NCBI RefSeq assembly: GCF_020873875.1
Contig: NZ_JAHWGU010000010.1
Span: 62,001 to 126,000, forward strand
Length of the DNA stretch: 64,000 nt
Source: Actinoplanes sp. DH11
Lineage (GTDB): Bacteria > Actinomycetota > Actinomycetes > Mycobacteriales > Micromonosporaceae
Direction: 5' to 3'
Positions 8,046 to 17,266 of this stretch are shown one piece after another. Numbering within the stretch: position 1 is the first letter of the stretch; the number at the start of each line of letters is the position of its first letter. A program made the translations under genes and the position numbers. The notes beneath the pieces are model-generated. The model made no database searches. It saw only the letters and a program-made list of their open reading frames with translations, and was not told where the DNA came from.

Positions 8046-9268
8046 GCCGCCGAGACCTCCGCGGCGGGCGCCTCGGTGACCGGCGAACCCGCCGGCACCC
8101 GGACGATCAGGGCGTCGCCCTGGCCGCCGCCACCGCAGAGGCCGGCCGCACCGAGCCCGCCGCCGCGCCGCTTCAGCTCCAGCGCGAGGGCCAGCACCAG
8201 GCGGGCGCCGGACATGCCGATCGGGTGGCCCAGCGCGATGGCGCCGCCGTTCACGTTGACGATCTCCTCGCTGACCTTGAGCTCCCGCACCGACTGGATC
8301 ACCACCTGGGCGAACGCCTCGTTGATCTCGATCAGGTCCAGCTCGTCCACGCCGAGGCCGGCCTTGTCCAGGGCGTGCCTGATCGCGTTGGCCGGCTGGG
8401 ACTGCAGCGAGCTGTCCGGCCCGGCCACGTTGCCGTGCGCGACGATCTCGGCGATCCAGGTCAGCCCGAGCTCCTCGGCCTTGGCCCGGCTCATCACCAC
8501 GACCGCGGCGGCGCCGTCCGAGATCGGCGAGGCGGAAGCCGCCGTGATCGTGCCGTCCGGCGTGAACGCGGGACGCAGCTTGGCCAGCGACTCGGCGGTG
8601 GTGTCCGGCCGGACACCCTCGTCGGTGGCGACCGGACCGGTGGCGCCGCGGCCGCCGGCCGGGACCTCGACGATCTCCTCGGCGAACCGGCCCTCACGCT
8701 GCGCGGCGGCGGCGCGCTGGTGACTGCGCGCGGCGAACGCGTCCTGCTCGGCCCGGGTGATGCCCAGACCGGACCCGCTGGTCTCGGTCGCCTCGCCCAT
8801 CGAGATGCCGGCCCACGGGTCGGTGAGGCCGTCGAGCGCCATGTGGTCACGGGCGGTCACGTCACCGAACTTACGCCCCTGGCGCTGGTCGGTGAGCAGA
8901 TGCGGCGCGTTGGTCATCGACTCCATGCCGCCGGCCACCACGATGTCGAACTCACCGGCCCGGATCAGCTGGTCGGCGAGGGCGATCGCGTCCATGCCGG
9001 AGAGGCACACCTTGTTGACGGTGAGCGCCGGGGTGGTCATCGGGATGCCGGCCGCGACCGCGGCCTGCCGTGCGGTGATCTGGCCGGCGCCGGCCTGCAG
9101 GACCTGGCCCATGATCACGTACTGCACCGCGTCGGGCCGGACGCCGCCGCGCTCGAGGGCGGCGGCGATCGCGTGGCCGCCCAGGGCGGTCGCGGACAGA
9201 TGCTTGAGGTTACCCAGCAGGCGCCCCATCGGGGTCCGGGCGCCGCTGACGATGACGGAGCTGGTCAC
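8042..9268 (-). CDS. Acetyl-CoA C-acetyltransferase (thiolase)
   Basis: About 408 residues. The nucleophile Cys is in [10 protein letters not shown], the catalytic His in [16 protein letters not shown] and the second Cys in [10 protein letters not shown], the full thiolase II set. It condenses two acetyl-CoA to acetoacetyl-CoA or cleaves it. The family-typical N terminus [15 protein letters not shown] points to the GTG at 9268; a GTG at 9274 and one at 9313 are in the same frame. The gene is operonic with meaB and divergent from the epimerase gene, so this locus handles C4 acyl-CoA (acetoacetyl, isobutyryl, methylmalonyl). Confidence 0.9.
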   Translation of the reverse strand: MTSSVIVSGARTPMGRLLGNLKHLSATALGGHAIAAALERGGVRPDAVQYVIMGQVLQAGAGQITARQAAVAAGIPMTTPALTVNKVCLSGMDAIALADQLIRAGEFDIVVAGGMESMTNAPHLLTDQRQGRKFGDVTARDHMALDGLTDPWAGISMGEATETSGSGLGITRAEQDAFAARSHQRAAAAQREGRFAEEIVEVPAGGRGATGPVATDEGVRPDTTAESLAKLRPAFTPDGTITAASASPISDGAAAVVVMSRAKAEELGLTWIAEIVAHGNVAGPDSSLQSQPANAIRHALDKAGLGVDELDLIEINEAFAQVVIQSVRELKVSEEIVNVNGGAIALGHPIGMSGARLVLALALELKRRGGGLGAAGLCGGGGQGDALIVRVPAGSPVTEAPAAEVSAA

Positions 9269-9353
9269 GGTCACGATCCGATCTGCGTCGATCGAGTGTT
9301 CACAACAACACACCCGGTGGCCTTAACGATGGGTCAGGAACGAGAATATCCGC

Positions 9354-9842
9354 ATGACCGACGTCTCATCGAGCGGCGCCGGGCCCGAGAATGTCACATT
9401 CGCCGGCGTCGGCCTGCTCCGCATCGACCACGTCGGGATCGCTGTGCCCGATCTGGACGAGGCCCTCCGTTTCTACCGGGAAAATCTGGGTTTGCGCTGT
9501 GTGCACCTGGAGACCAACGAGGAACAGGGTGTCCACGAGGCGATGCTGGCGGTCGGCGACGACAGCGGGCCACGGCTGCAACTGCTGGCGCCGGCCCGGC
9601 CCGACTCGGCGATCGTCAAGTTCCTCGGGCGCAGCGGGCCGGGCCTGCAGCAACTCGCCTACACGGTGGCCGACGTGGAGGCGGCCTCGGCCGCGCTACG
9701 GGCCAGAGGGTTGCGCCTTCTCTACGACGAGCCGCGCCGCGGCACCGCCGGCTCGCGGATCAACTTCGTCCACCCGAAGGACGCGGGCGGTGTCCTGGTC
9801 GAGCTGGTCGAGCCGGCTGCCGGGCGTACGCCGGTCGGGTGA
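9354..9842 (+). CDS. mce: Methylmalonyl-CoA epimerase
   Basis: 162 residues, one VOC-fold unit pair. DHVGIAVPDL carries the first metal ligand (His), LQLLAP the Gln ligand and VELVEPA the terminal Glu. The third ligand position, His in many epimerases, is the second half of GLQQLAY here (Gln-Gln). It interconverts (R)- and (S)-methylmalonyl-CoA, needed for entry to or exit from the mutase reaction and for polyketide extender supply. Context with meaB and thiolase supports the assignment. No good ribosome binding site precedes the ATG; a GAGAAT box lies 6 nt upstream, so it may be leaderless. Confidence 0.87.
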   Translation: MTDVSSSGAGPENVTFAGVGLLRIDHVGIAVPDLDEALRFYRENLGLRCVHLETNEEQGVHEAMLAVGDDSGPRLQLLAPARPDSAIVKFLGRSGPGLQQLAYTVADVEAASAALRARGLRLLYDEPRRGTAGSRINFVHPKDAGGVLVELVEPAAGRTPVG

Positions 9843-10102
9843 TTTGACCTGACTCGTGCCCGGCGGGCTGGCAGTATCGGGGCCATTGAGCAGGGCCGAC
9901 GACGTCCGCGGTGGAGCCGGGGTCACCCGAAGCCTCGAGTGAGCAGGTGGCGACGGGACGACAGCGGATTGACCGGTGGGCCGGCGGGCCGCGTCCATTC
10001 GGCCCGGGACCCGACTGCGGTCCAGGTCAAAGCTGATCTACGATGCGGTTCGGATGCCCGTCCGCTCTTGCATGTCCGTTCCCTTCTCGCCAGGATGGCG
10101 CA

Positions 10103-11470
10103 ATGCCCCAGCAGCAGGATCAGAACCTGGCCTTCTTCGAGACCGCCAACTCGCAGCACGACTTCACCGTGGTGCTGCGTGGTTACGACCGTCACCAGGT
10201 CGACGGTCACATCGGCCGGTTGCTCGCCGCGCTGAACCAGTCCGAGCAGGCCCGTGGTGAGGCCGAGCAGCGGATGAACGACGCTCAGCGCCGGCTGCGC
10301 CAGGCCGAGCAGCGGCTCAGCGCGCTGGAGCAGAAGCTTGCCGACTCCACCAAGCTGCTGGAGGAGAACAACCGGCCGACGCTCTCCGGGCTGGGCACCC
10401 GGGTGGAGCAGATCCTGCGGCTCGCCGAGGAACAGGCCAACGATCACCGCAACGAGGCGAAACGGGAGTCCGAGGGCATCCTCTCCGCGGCCCGCCTCGA
10501 GGCACGTGAGATCACCGACAAGGCCCGCGCCGAGGCAGCCGCGATGAAGGCCACCGCCGAGCGCGAGGCCGGGCAGCTGCGCACGCACGCCGAGCGCGAG
10601 GCCGCGGAGGCCCGGGTGCAGGCCCGGCGCGAGGCCGACACGCTGCGGTCCGACGCCGACCGCGAGACCAAGCAGCTGCGCACGGTCACCGCGCACGAGG
10701 TCGCCGAGCTCAAGTCGACCGTCGAGCGGGAGGTCGCGTCGCACCGCGCCACCGCCGAGCGGGAGATCACACAGGCCCGCGCCAAGGCCGCCCGTGAGGC
10801 GGAGGAGAAGCGCGCCGAGGCGACCAAGCTGCTCGCCGAGGCCCGTGACAAGCGTGACAAGGAACTCCAGGCGCTGGCGCTGGAGACCGCCGAGCGGCGG
10901 GAGAAGGCGGAGCGCGAGGAGTCCGAGCGGCACGCCGCGCAGGTCGCCGCCACGCAGAAGATGGTGTCCGAGGCCGAGGAGCGGGCCCGCGCCGCCGAGG
11001 ACCGCGCCAAGGAGATCGAGCAGCGCGCCGAGAGCCGCCGGGTCGAGTCGGAGCGCAGCGCCGCCGAGGCCGTCGAGAAGGCCCGTGCCCTGGCCGAGAA
11101 GACCGTCACCGAAGCCCGCGCCGAGGCCAACCGCCTGCTCAGCGAGGCCCGCACGGAAGCCGAGCTGACCACTCAGGCCGCCCGCCGCGAGGTGGAGGAC
11201 CTGACCCGGCAGAAGGACGCGGTCACCAACCAGCTCGGCCAGATGCTCTCCGGCCTTTCCGGCCTGGTGCCAGGTGTGGGTGGTGGCGCGGCCGTGAAGG
11301 CGGTGGCCGAGGCCGTCGCGCCGCGGCCGGCCGAGGCCCCGAAGCAGGCCGAGGCGCCCGCTCAGCGAGCCCCTGAGCAGCCTGCGGAGCAGGTTGCCGA
11401 GCCGTCCGAGGCCGCCGCGGAGGCGGCCGGGACCGGCGACGAGCCGGTTACCGCCAAGACCAATTCCTGA
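10103..11470 (+). CDS. DivIVA-like coiled-coil protein, Scy/FilP position
   Basis: 455 residues. After a short head, FTVVLRGYDRHQVDGHI resembles the membrane-targeting N terminus of DivIVA. From about residue 45 to 380 the protein is a continuous Ala/Glu/Arg-rich coiled coil; the C terminus is a Gly/Pro/Ala tail. AGGA lies 7 nt before the ATG chosen; an upstream in-frame start would add 20 residues that do not look coding. Next to the epimerase in Streptomyces (from memory) lie scy and filP, coiled-coil proteins of the tip-growth polarisome, so this and the next gene are likely their counterparts. Shares LGxRVEQILxLAEEQA with the next gene, so the two are paralogues. Confidence 0.75.
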   Translation: MPQQQDQNLAFFETANSQHDFTVVLRGYDRHQVDGHIGRLLAALNQSEQARGEAEQRMNDAQRRLRQAEQRLSALEQKLADSTKLLEENNRPTLSGLGTRVEQILRLAEEQANDHRNEAKRESEGILSAARLEAREITDKARAEAAAMKATAEREAGQLRTHAEREAAEARVQARREADTLRSDADRETKQLRTVTAHEVAELKSTVEREVASHRATAEREITQARAKAAREAEEKRAEATKLLAEARDKRDKELQALALETAERREKAEREESERHAAQVAATQKMVSEAEERARAAEDRAKEIEQRAESRRVESERSAAEAVEKARALAEKTVTEARAEANRLLSEARTEAELTTQAARREVEDLTRQKDAVTNQLGQMLSGLSGLVPGVGGGAAVKAVAEAVAPRPAEAPKQAEAPAQRAPEQPAEQVAEPSEAAAEAAGTGDEPVTAKTNS

Positions 11471-11667
11471 GACTTTCGCCGCGCCCCTTCCGGGTTGCGG
11501 AGCCGCCGTGAGTACGCGACGGTGGACCCGCCGGGAGGTCGCGTCGAAACGTGGCCGTATCGGAGTTTCTCCGGTACGGCCTCACTCGTTTTCGCCGCGT
11601 AGCCTTGGGTCTCTGGCGAGCCGGGGTCAGACAAATCGCAACTACCCGCATAGTCCCTGCCAGCCCG

Positions 11668-11681
11668 GTGTGTATGCACAC
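11668..11681. promoter_or_regulatory. Near-perfect 14-bp palindrome upstream of the second coiled-coil gene
   Basis: GTGTGTATGCACAC pairs at 12 of 14 positions and ends 34 bp before the start at 11716. It may be an operator; no protein can be named. Confidence 0.3.
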
Positions 11682-11715
11682 GCCTCGGGACGATGCGTAT
11701 GTGAGGATGGACAGC

Positions 11716-13242
11716 ATGTCGCACGGCGGTGAAATCTTCGGTCTCAACGGAGACTCGGCCACCGAGCCCAGCTTCGAGACGGCCCTGCGGGGCTACGAGA
11801 AGAAGCAGGTCGAGCGATACGTTGCTCGCGCCGAGAACGAGATCGCCGCGCTGGCCGCCGAGCGGGAACAGGCGTATTCGCAGATACAGGCCATGAGCGC
11901 GCAGATCGAGCGGCTCCAGCAGGAGATCACCCAGGTCCGCCGGCAGTCCGGCGCGGTCGGTGAGGTCTCCTTCCGGCACCTCGGGCCGCGCGTCGAGCAG
12001 ATCCTCGCGCTGGCCGAGGAACAGGCCGAGGCGATCAAGGCGTCCGCCACGGACGACATCGCGAGCCGGCTGGCCGAGGCGGAGCGGATCCGCGCCGAGG
12101 CCGAGGCGCACGCCCACGACGGCATCCGGGACTTCGAGATCGCCCTGGCCGCGCGCCGGGCCGAGGAGGAGAAGGTGGACGCGGCCAAGCGTGCCGCCAC
12201 CGAGAAGCACGTGGCCGCCGCCCGGCAGAACGCCGAGCAGATGCGGACCGAGGCCGAGGCCGTCCTGGTCCGGGCCCGCACCGAGGCGCAGAAGCTCACC
12301 GACACCGCGGTGCAGGAGGCCCAGCGCACCAAGGCCGAGGTGGACGGTTACGTGCAGTCCACCCGGGTCCAGGCGGAGCAGGAGCTCAAGGCGCTGCGCG
12401 AGAAGGCGCAGCAGGAGATCAACGCCAAGCGCTCCGCTGCCGAGCGGGAGCAGGCCGGGACCAAGGCCGCCGCCGAGCAGGAGCTGGCGACGCGCCGCGC
12501 CTCGGTGCTCGAGGAGCTCAACCAGATGCGGACCGGCGTCGAGAAGCAGTGCGCCGACCTGCGCAGCGAGGCCGACAAGTACGCGGAAGAGGTGCTCCGG
12601 CGCTCGGACGAGCAGGCCACCGCCGTCCGCAAGGAGATCGCCGCCCAGCAGGAGAAGATCGCTCAGGCCGGCCGGGACCTGGAGATCGCGCACACCAAGA
12701 TCTCCGAGGCGGAGGCGCGTCAGGCCGCTGCCGAGCAGCTGGCCCGGGATGCCGAGCAGGAGACCGAGCGGGTGCAGCAGAACCTCTCCGACACCCAGCA
12801 GCAGCTGGAGGCAGGACTCAAACGCCTCGCCGAGGCGGAGCGGGCCGGCGAGGCCGCCGAGCGGCGGGCCGCCGAGGTTCGCCGGCAGGTGCAGAAAGAG
12901 GCGAAGCGGGTGGCCGAGCTGGCCGCCGCCGCGGTGCTCGCGGCGGCCGCGTCGCCCGAGGACCAGGAGGGGTACACGGAAACCGACGGCAAGCCCGCCG
13001 CCGCGCCCACCGTCACCGGCTCCGCACCCGTCGTCCCGCCGGCCGCGGCGGAGAAGCCGGCCCAGGCCACCCAGCCGATGCCGACGGGCGGGGCACAGCC
13101 GCAGACCACACAGCCGATGCCGGTGGGCGGGGCACAGCAGCCGCAGACCACGCAGCCGATGCCGGCCGCGCCCGGCAAGGTCACCGCGTCGGCGAAGGTC
13201 ACCGTCCCGCAGCCCAGCCGGGTTCCCGCGGACGCCGAATAA
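11716..13242 (+). CDS. DivIVA-like coiled-coil protein, second paralogue
   Basis: 508 residues. The DivIVA-like segment FETALRGYEKKQVERYV (about 20-36) is followed by a long coiled coil (about 36-415) broken by FRHLGPRVEQILALAEEQA, then a Pro/Thr-rich tail with three copies of a QPMPxGGAQ-type repeat. The start is the ATG with GAGG nine bases upstream; a much longer frame exists but its upstream part shows no coding character. By position and build it corresponds to Scy or FilP, scaffold proteins that organise DivIVA at hyphal tips. In a spore-forming actinomycete it would set sites of polar growth. Confidence 0.75.
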   Translation: MSHGGEIFGLNGDSATEPSFETALRGYEKKQVERYVARAENEIAALAAEREQAYSQIQAMSAQIERLQQEITQVRRQSGAVGEVSFRHLGPRVEQILALAEEQAEAIKASATDDIASRLAEAERIRAEAEAHAHDGIRDFEIALAARRAEEEKVDAAKRAATEKHVAAARQNAEQMRTEAEAVLVRARTEAQKLTDTAVQEAQRTKAEVDGYVQSTRVQAEQELKALREKAQQEINAKRSAAEREQAGTKAAAEQELATRRASVLEELNQMRTGVEKQCADLRSEADKYAEEVLRRSDEQATAVRKEIAAQQEKIAQAGRDLEIAHTKISEAEARQAAAEQLARDAEQETERVQQNLSDTQQQLEAGLKRLAEAERAGEAAERRAAEVRRQVQKEAKRVAELAAAAVLAAAASPEDQEGYTETDGKPAAAPTVTGSAPVVPPAAAEKPAQATQPMPTGGAQPQTTQPMPVGGAQQPQTTQPMPAAPGKVTASAKVTVPQPSRVPADAE

Positions 13243-13285
13243 GCGACCCGGCGCCGGGACAGGCAACACCGTCGGCGGCGAGTCG

Positions 13286-13319
13286 GCCCGGGTGCCGGGA
13301 AAGCGTCCCGGCACCGGGC
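13286..13319 (+). terminator. Hairpin terminator after the coiled-coil genes
   Basis: Left arm 13286-13300 and right arm 13306-13319 pair over 14 bases with one bulged G and a 5-base loop. There is no U-run, as is usual in actinobacteria. It lies 44 bp after the stop at 13242. Confidence 0.65.
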
Positions 13320-13393
13320 AGCACCGCGCACGCCGTCTTCGCCACACCGTTCCCGGGTGGCGGAGGCGGTCCGCGCGGCGATAGCTTCTCGGC

Positions 13394-14548
13394 ATGTCGT
13401 CCGAGCCACCCGCAGATCAGCCCCCGGCCGATCAGCCCCTGGAGGAACCACCCGCCGGAGGGCCACTCCCGGACGATGACCTCCCGGACGATGACGAGGG
13501 CCGGTTCGGTGAGCCCGGCCGCCCGCTCAACCGGCGCAGCCCGTTCCTCTTCGGCTTCCTCTTCGGACTCGGCGTCATCCTGGCGTACGCCCTCTTCCTG
13601 GGCCTCCGCAACGCCGCCTCCATCCTCATCCTGATCTTCATCGCGCTCTTCCTGGCGATCGGGCTGAACCCGGCCGTGGACCGGTTGCGCCGCTGGGGCC
13701 TGCGTCGCGGCCTGGCCGTCGCGATCGTGGCGCTCAGCGTGGTGGGTCTGCTCGTCGGCGGCCTCATCGCGCTGATACCGCCGCTCGTCACGCAGACCAC
13801 CGAACTGGTCAACAACGCGCCGGACGTGATCGAGAGCCTGCGTCGTTCCGAGACGGTGAACGACCTGGTGCAGCGCTACGACATCGCCAACAAGGTGCAG
13901 GGTGCGATAAACGCGGGCACGGTCGGCAACGCGGTGGGTGGCGTGGTCGGCGGCGCGCGCCTGCTGTTCGGGACGGTCTTCAACATCCTGACCGTGCTGG
14001 TGCTGACGATCTACTTCATGGCCGCGTTCGAGCGGATCAAGGAGACCGGTTACTCCCTGGTGCCGTCGACCCGGCGGGACCGGGTGCGGCTGCTCACCGA
14101 CGAGATCCTGACGAAGGTCGGCGCCTACATGGTGGGTGCGCTGGCGATCGCGATCCTGGCCGGGCTGAGCACCTTCGCGCTGGCTCTGGCGCTCGGTCTC
14201 GCGTACCCCTTCGCGCTCGCCGTGGTGGTCGCGATCTGTGACCTGATCCCGCAGATCGGCGCCACCCTCGGCGCCGTGGTGGTCAGCCTCGTCGGGCTGG
14301 CGTCGTCGATCACCGACGGTGTCGTCTGCATCGTGTTCTTCATCGTCTACCAGCAGGTGGAGAACTACCTGATCTATCCGAACGTGATGCGCCGCTCGGT
14401 GAAGGTCAGTGACGTGGCGGCACTGGTGGCGGCCCTGGTCGGGGTCGGTCTCTTCGGTGTGATCGGCGCCCTGGTCGCGATCCCGATGGTGGCCGCCATC
14501 CAGCTGATCATGCGGGAGGTGCTGGTCCCGAGCCTGGACGAACGCTAG
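13394..14548 (+). CDS. AI-2E/PerM-family membrane transporter
   Basis: 384 residues. A 50-residue acidic, Pro-rich cytoplasmic head is followed by paired hydrophobic helices (about 55-120), a central soluble stretch, and further helices (about 195-370) with the family segment VENYLIYPNVMRR. The AI-2E/PerM family exports small molecules; a role in autoinducer-2 export was shown only for E. coli TqsA, so the substrate here is open. A TAGCTT box six bases before the ATG and no ribosome binding site suggest a leaderless transcript. Its stop codon shares the CTAG with the convergent hydrolase. Confidence 0.85.
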   Translation: MSSEPPADQPPADQPLEEPPAGGPLPDDDLPDDDEGRFGEPGRPLNRRSPFLFGFLFGLGVILAYALFLGLRNAASILILIFIALFLAIGLNPAVDRLRRWGLRRGLAVAIVALSVVGLLVGGLIALIPPLVTQTTELVNNAPDVIESLRRSETVNDLVQRYDIANKVQGAINAGTVGNAVGGVVGGARLLFGTVFNILTVLVLTIYFMAAFERIKETGYSLVPSTRRDRVRLLTDEILTKVGAYMVGALAIAILAGLSTFALALALGLAYPFALAVVVAICDLIPQIGATLGAVVVSLVGLASSITDGVVCIVFFIVYQQVENYLIYPNVMRRSVKVSDVAALVAALVGVGLFGVIGALVAIPMVAAIQLIMREVLVPSLDER

Positions 14549-15363
14549 TCCTGGGACGGGCGCTGGTCGCGGAGCGGCTTGGGCACCTCGACCTCGGAGA
14601 AGGCGGCGACCGTGCGGTCCGCGTACGCGTTCATGTCGCCCGTCTCGATCGGACCGTCCCAGGTCCGCGGCAGCGGGGTCGGCACGTCCGGCGCGACCCG
14701 GCGCACGATCTCGTCCAGGATGGTCTCGGCGTCACCCACCCAGAGGTGCTTGCCGCCGTCGACCGGCACCACCTCGCACTGCGGGATCGCGGCGAACCGC
14801 TCCTTCGCCTCGGCCGGGCGCAGGTAGTCGTCGAACTCCGGGATGATCGCGGTGACCGGTTTGCCGGCCGCGGCCCAGGCGTCCAGGTGCTCCGGCTTCG
14901 AGAAACGCAGCGGCGGGGAGAGCAGGATCGCGCCGCTCACCGCCGGGTCCAGGCCGTACATCAGGGTCAGGTCGGTGCCGAACGACCAGCCCACCAGCCA
15001 GATGTTCGGCAGGTCGGCGAACTCGGCGTACTCGATCGCGGCGGCCACGTCGTACTTCTCGTCCACCGCCGCGGAGAAGCTGCCGCCGCTCGTGCCACGC
15101 ACCGAAGAAGTTCCCCGCGTGTTGAACCGCAGGACCGCGACCCCCGCCAGAGCCGGCAGCCGCCAGGCCGCCTTGCGGTAGATGTGACTGTCCATCATCC
15201 CGCCGTGGGTGGGCAGCGGGTGCAGGCAGACGAGAGTGGCCACCGGCTCGCGGTCGAGCGGGCGGGCCAGCTCACCGACGAGGGTGACGCCGTCCGCGGT
15301 GTGCAGCTCGATGTCCTCGCGGTGCGCCGGGAGGATCGAGTTGGCCCGGATGTGGTTGCTCAT
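14545..15363 (-). CDS. Alpha/beta hydrolase
   Basis: 272 residues of the serine alpha/beta-hydrolase fold. The nucleophile elbow is GWSFGTD (near residue 126), the oxyanion region is CLHPLPTHGG and the likely catalytic His is in GGKHLWVGD. Such dienelactone-hydrolase-like or peptidase-like proteins are widespread in actinobacteria and their substrates are mostly unknown. It converges on the AI-2E-family gene, the two TAG stops overlapping in one CTAG. Confidence 0.82.
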   Translation of the reverse strand: MSNHIRANSILPAHREDIELHTADGVTLVGELARPLDREPVATLVCLHPLPTHGGMMDSHIYRKAAWRLPALAGVAVLRFNTRGTSSVRGTSGGSFSAAVDEKYDVAAAIEYAEFADLPNIWLVGWSFGTDLTLMYGLDPAVSGAILLSPPLRFSKPEHLDAWAAAGKPVTAIIPEFDDYLRPAEAKERFAAIPQCEVVPVDGGKHLWVGDAETILDEIVRRVAPDVPTPLPRTWDGPIETGDMNAYADRTVAAFSEVEVPKPLRDQRPSQD

Positions 15364-15378
15364 ACCCCTGATCCTCGC

Positions 15379-15702
15379 TCACCCGTACCGGGGCGCGTTG
15401 CGCGACCGCTCCACACCCGGGCCGCGCCTGTCCCGGGCCCGCCAGCAGCCGGTGTGCCAGTGCCGCCGGTCGCTCTCGTCGCCGTAACCGTCCGCCGGCC
15501 AGGCCACGATGTGCGCGACGCCGGGCCGGATCTCCTGCACGCAGCCGGGGCACCGGTACGTCTTCACGGCCGCCTGACCGAAGATGTTGCGAACCATCCA
15601 CTCGCCGTCCTGGTGCTGCTGGACGCGGTCCTCGGTGATGCCGGGACGGTCGTAGCGGGGCTCGTCCTTTTTCTTCTGCGGACGGTTGCGGCGGGGGCTC
15701 AC
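15379..15702 (-). CDS. Small conserved protein with CxxC...HxxC zinc-ribbon-like motif
   Basis: 107 residues from the second of two adjacent GTG codons. The N terminus is very basic (SPRRNRPQKKK). CPGC and HWHTGC supply four likely zinc ligands. Actinobacterial relatives are often labelled ATP/GTP-binding protein, but no nucleotide-binding motif is visible, so I do not accept that name. A TACTCT box lies 6 nt before the chosen start with no ribosome binding site, suggesting a leaderless mRNA. It is divergent from the aldehyde dehydrogenase gene and shares its palindromic operator. Confidence 0.7.
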   Translation of the reverse strand: MSPRRNRPQKKKDEPRYDRPGITEDRVQQHQDGEWMVRNIFGQAAVKTYRCPGCVQEIRPGVAHIVAWPADGYGDESDRRHWHTGCWRARDRRGPGVERSRNAPRYG

Positions 15703-15716
15703 CACTCAAGAGTACG

Positions 15717-15736
15717 TAGTGACTGTTCAGTAACTA
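15717..15736. promoter_or_regulatory. 20-bp palindromic operator between divergent genes
   Basis: TAGTGACTG-TT-CAGTAACTA: the 9-bp arms are complementary at 8 positions. It covers the -35 region (GTGACT, 15719-15724) of the aldehyde dehydrogenase promoter, whose -10 is TACACT (15743-15748), 7 nt before the ATG. It also lies just upstream of the TACTCT box (15709-15714) of the divergent small gene. The form is that of a TetR-family site. Confidence 0.6.
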
Positions 15737-15755
15737 TCGCCCTACACTCCCGTAC

Positions 15756-17249
15756 ATGACGGCGACTCGCGTTCCCGGCCTGCCCGTGATCGAAGATGGC
15801 TGGCTGATCTCCACCAACCCCGCTACGGGCGAGGAGGCCGGGCGTGTCCCGGTCGCCGACGAGAAGGCGGTCGTGGCCGCCGTCGAGTGCGCCCGGGAGG
15901 CCTCCGCCTGGTGGCAGAGCCTTGGTTTCGAGGGCCGCAAGCTGCGGCTGCTGCGCTGGCGAACCCTGCTCGTGGAACGCATCGAAGAACTGGCCGCCCT
16001 CGCCCATCGGGAAGCCGGCAAGCCGATCACCGACGGCCTCATCGAGGTCACCGCCGCCGTCGAACACCTCGACTGGGCGGCCCGGAACGCCAAGCGGGTG
16101 CTCGGTCCGCGCCGGGTACGCACCCGGCTGCTCGTCGCCGAGCACTCCGGTCACCTGGAGTACCAGCCGTTCGGCGTGGTCGGCGTGATCGGCCCGTGGA
16201 ACTACCCGATCGTCACGCCGATCGGCCCGATCAGCGGCGCCCTGGCCGCCGGCAACGCGATCGTCCTCAAGCCCAGCGAGTACACGCCGGTCGTCGGTCA
16301 ATGGCTGGCCGACACGTTCGCCGAGATCGTCCCGGAGCACCCGGTGCTCCAGGTCGTGCACGGCTTCGGTGACGTCGGTGGTGCGCTCTGCCGCGCCGGC
16401 GTCGGCAAGGTCGCGTTCACCGGTTCCACCGCCACCGCGAAGAAGGTGATGGCGGCCTGCGCGGAGAACCTGGTCCCGGTGGTGATCGAGGCCGGCGGCA
16501 AGGACGCGCTGATCGTGGACGCCGACGCGGACGTCCCGGCCGCCGCCGAGGCCGCGGTCTGGGGCGCCATGACCAACGCCGGGCAGACCTGCATCGGCAT
16601 CGAGCGGGTGTACGCGGTCGCCCCCGTCTACGACAGGTTCGTCGAGGCCGTCGTGGAGAAGGCCGGCAAGCTGCGTACCGGCGAGGAGATCGGGCCGATC
16701 ACCATGCCGAAACAGCTCGACATCATCCGCGACCACATCGAGGACGCGCTCGCCAAGGGCGGCCGGGCCGTGCTCGGCGGCGCGTCGTCGGTGCGGGCGC
16801 CCTACGTCGCGCCGACCGTGCTGGTCGACGTCCCCGAGACTTCGTCGGAGATCCGGGAGGAGACCTTCGGGCCGACGCTGACGATCACCAAGGTGCGCGA
16901 CGCGGACGAGGCGGTGGCGAAGGCCAACGACACGCCGTACGGGCTGGGCGGCTCCGTCTTCGGCAAGAAGAACGCCATCCGCATCGCCCGCCGCCTGCGC
17001 TCCGGCATGGTCGCCGTGAACGGCACGCTCACCTTCGTCGGGATGGGCAACCTGCCGTTCGGCGGCGTCGGCGAGTCCGGGTTCGGCCGGATCCACGGCG
17101 AGGACGGGCTGCGCGAGTTCGCCCGGGCCAAGGCGATCACCGTCCGGCGGGCGAAGTCCCTGCTCCCCGCGATGACGTTCGAGCGGACGCCGGCCCAGGT
17201 CGCGCAGATCGTCAAGGCCCTGCGGCTGCTCTACGGACGCAAGCCGTAA
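15756..17249 (+). CDS. NAD(P)-dependent aldehyde dehydrogenase (succinate-semialdehyde-type)
   Basis: 497 residues. PWNYPIVTPIGPISGALAAG is the N-terminal Rossmann and oxyanion region, with Asn in the expected place; EAGGKDALIV contains the general base Glu; the nucleophile is Cys in NAGQTCIGIE; LPFGGVGESGFGR is the conserved C-terminal segment. The enzyme oxidises an aldehyde to the acid. Similar actinobacterial proteins are called succinate-semialdehyde dehydrogenase, but the sequence alone does not fix the substrate. It is predicted leaderless and is controlled from the palindrome at 15717-15736. Confidence 0.87.
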   Translation: MTATRVPGLPVIEDGWLISTNPATGEEAGRVPVADEKAVVAAVECAREASAWWQSLGFEGRKLRLLRWRTLLVERIEELAALAHREAGKPITDGLIEVTAAVEHLDWAARNAKRVLGPRRVRTRLLVAEHSGHLEYQPFGVVGVIGPWNYPIVTPIGPISGALAAGNAIVLKPSEYTPVVGQWLADTFAEIVPEHPVLQVVHGFGDVGGALCRAGVGKVAFTGSTATAKKVMAACAENLVPVVIEAGGKDALIVDADADVPAAAEAAVWGAMTNAGQTCIGIERVYAVAPVYDRFVEAVVEKAGKLRTGEEIGPITMPKQLDIIRDHIEDALAKGGRAVLGGASSVRAPYVAPTVLVDVPETSSEIREETFGPTLTITKVRDADEAVAKANDTPYGLGGSVFGKKNAIRIARRLRSGMVAVNGTLTFVGMGNLPFGGVGESGFGRIHGEDGLREFARAKAITVRRAKSLLPAMTFERTPAQVAQIVKALRLLYGRKP

Positions 17250-17266
17250 GGCCCTACGCTGTCCGG

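Noticed and set aside
11362..13395. 677-codon minus-strand frame over the coiled-coil gene
   Set aside because: Shadow of regular Ala/Glu/Arg codons; Leu/Arg/Gly-rich and without known motifs.
15379..15702. ATP/GTP-binding annotation for the small zinc-ribbon-like protein
   Set aside because: No Walker A or B motif is present in its 107 residues.
15699..17096. 465-codon minus-strand frame over the aldehyde dehydrogenase
   Set aside because: The plus-strand frame carries all dehydrogenase motifs; the minus frame is composition-driven.
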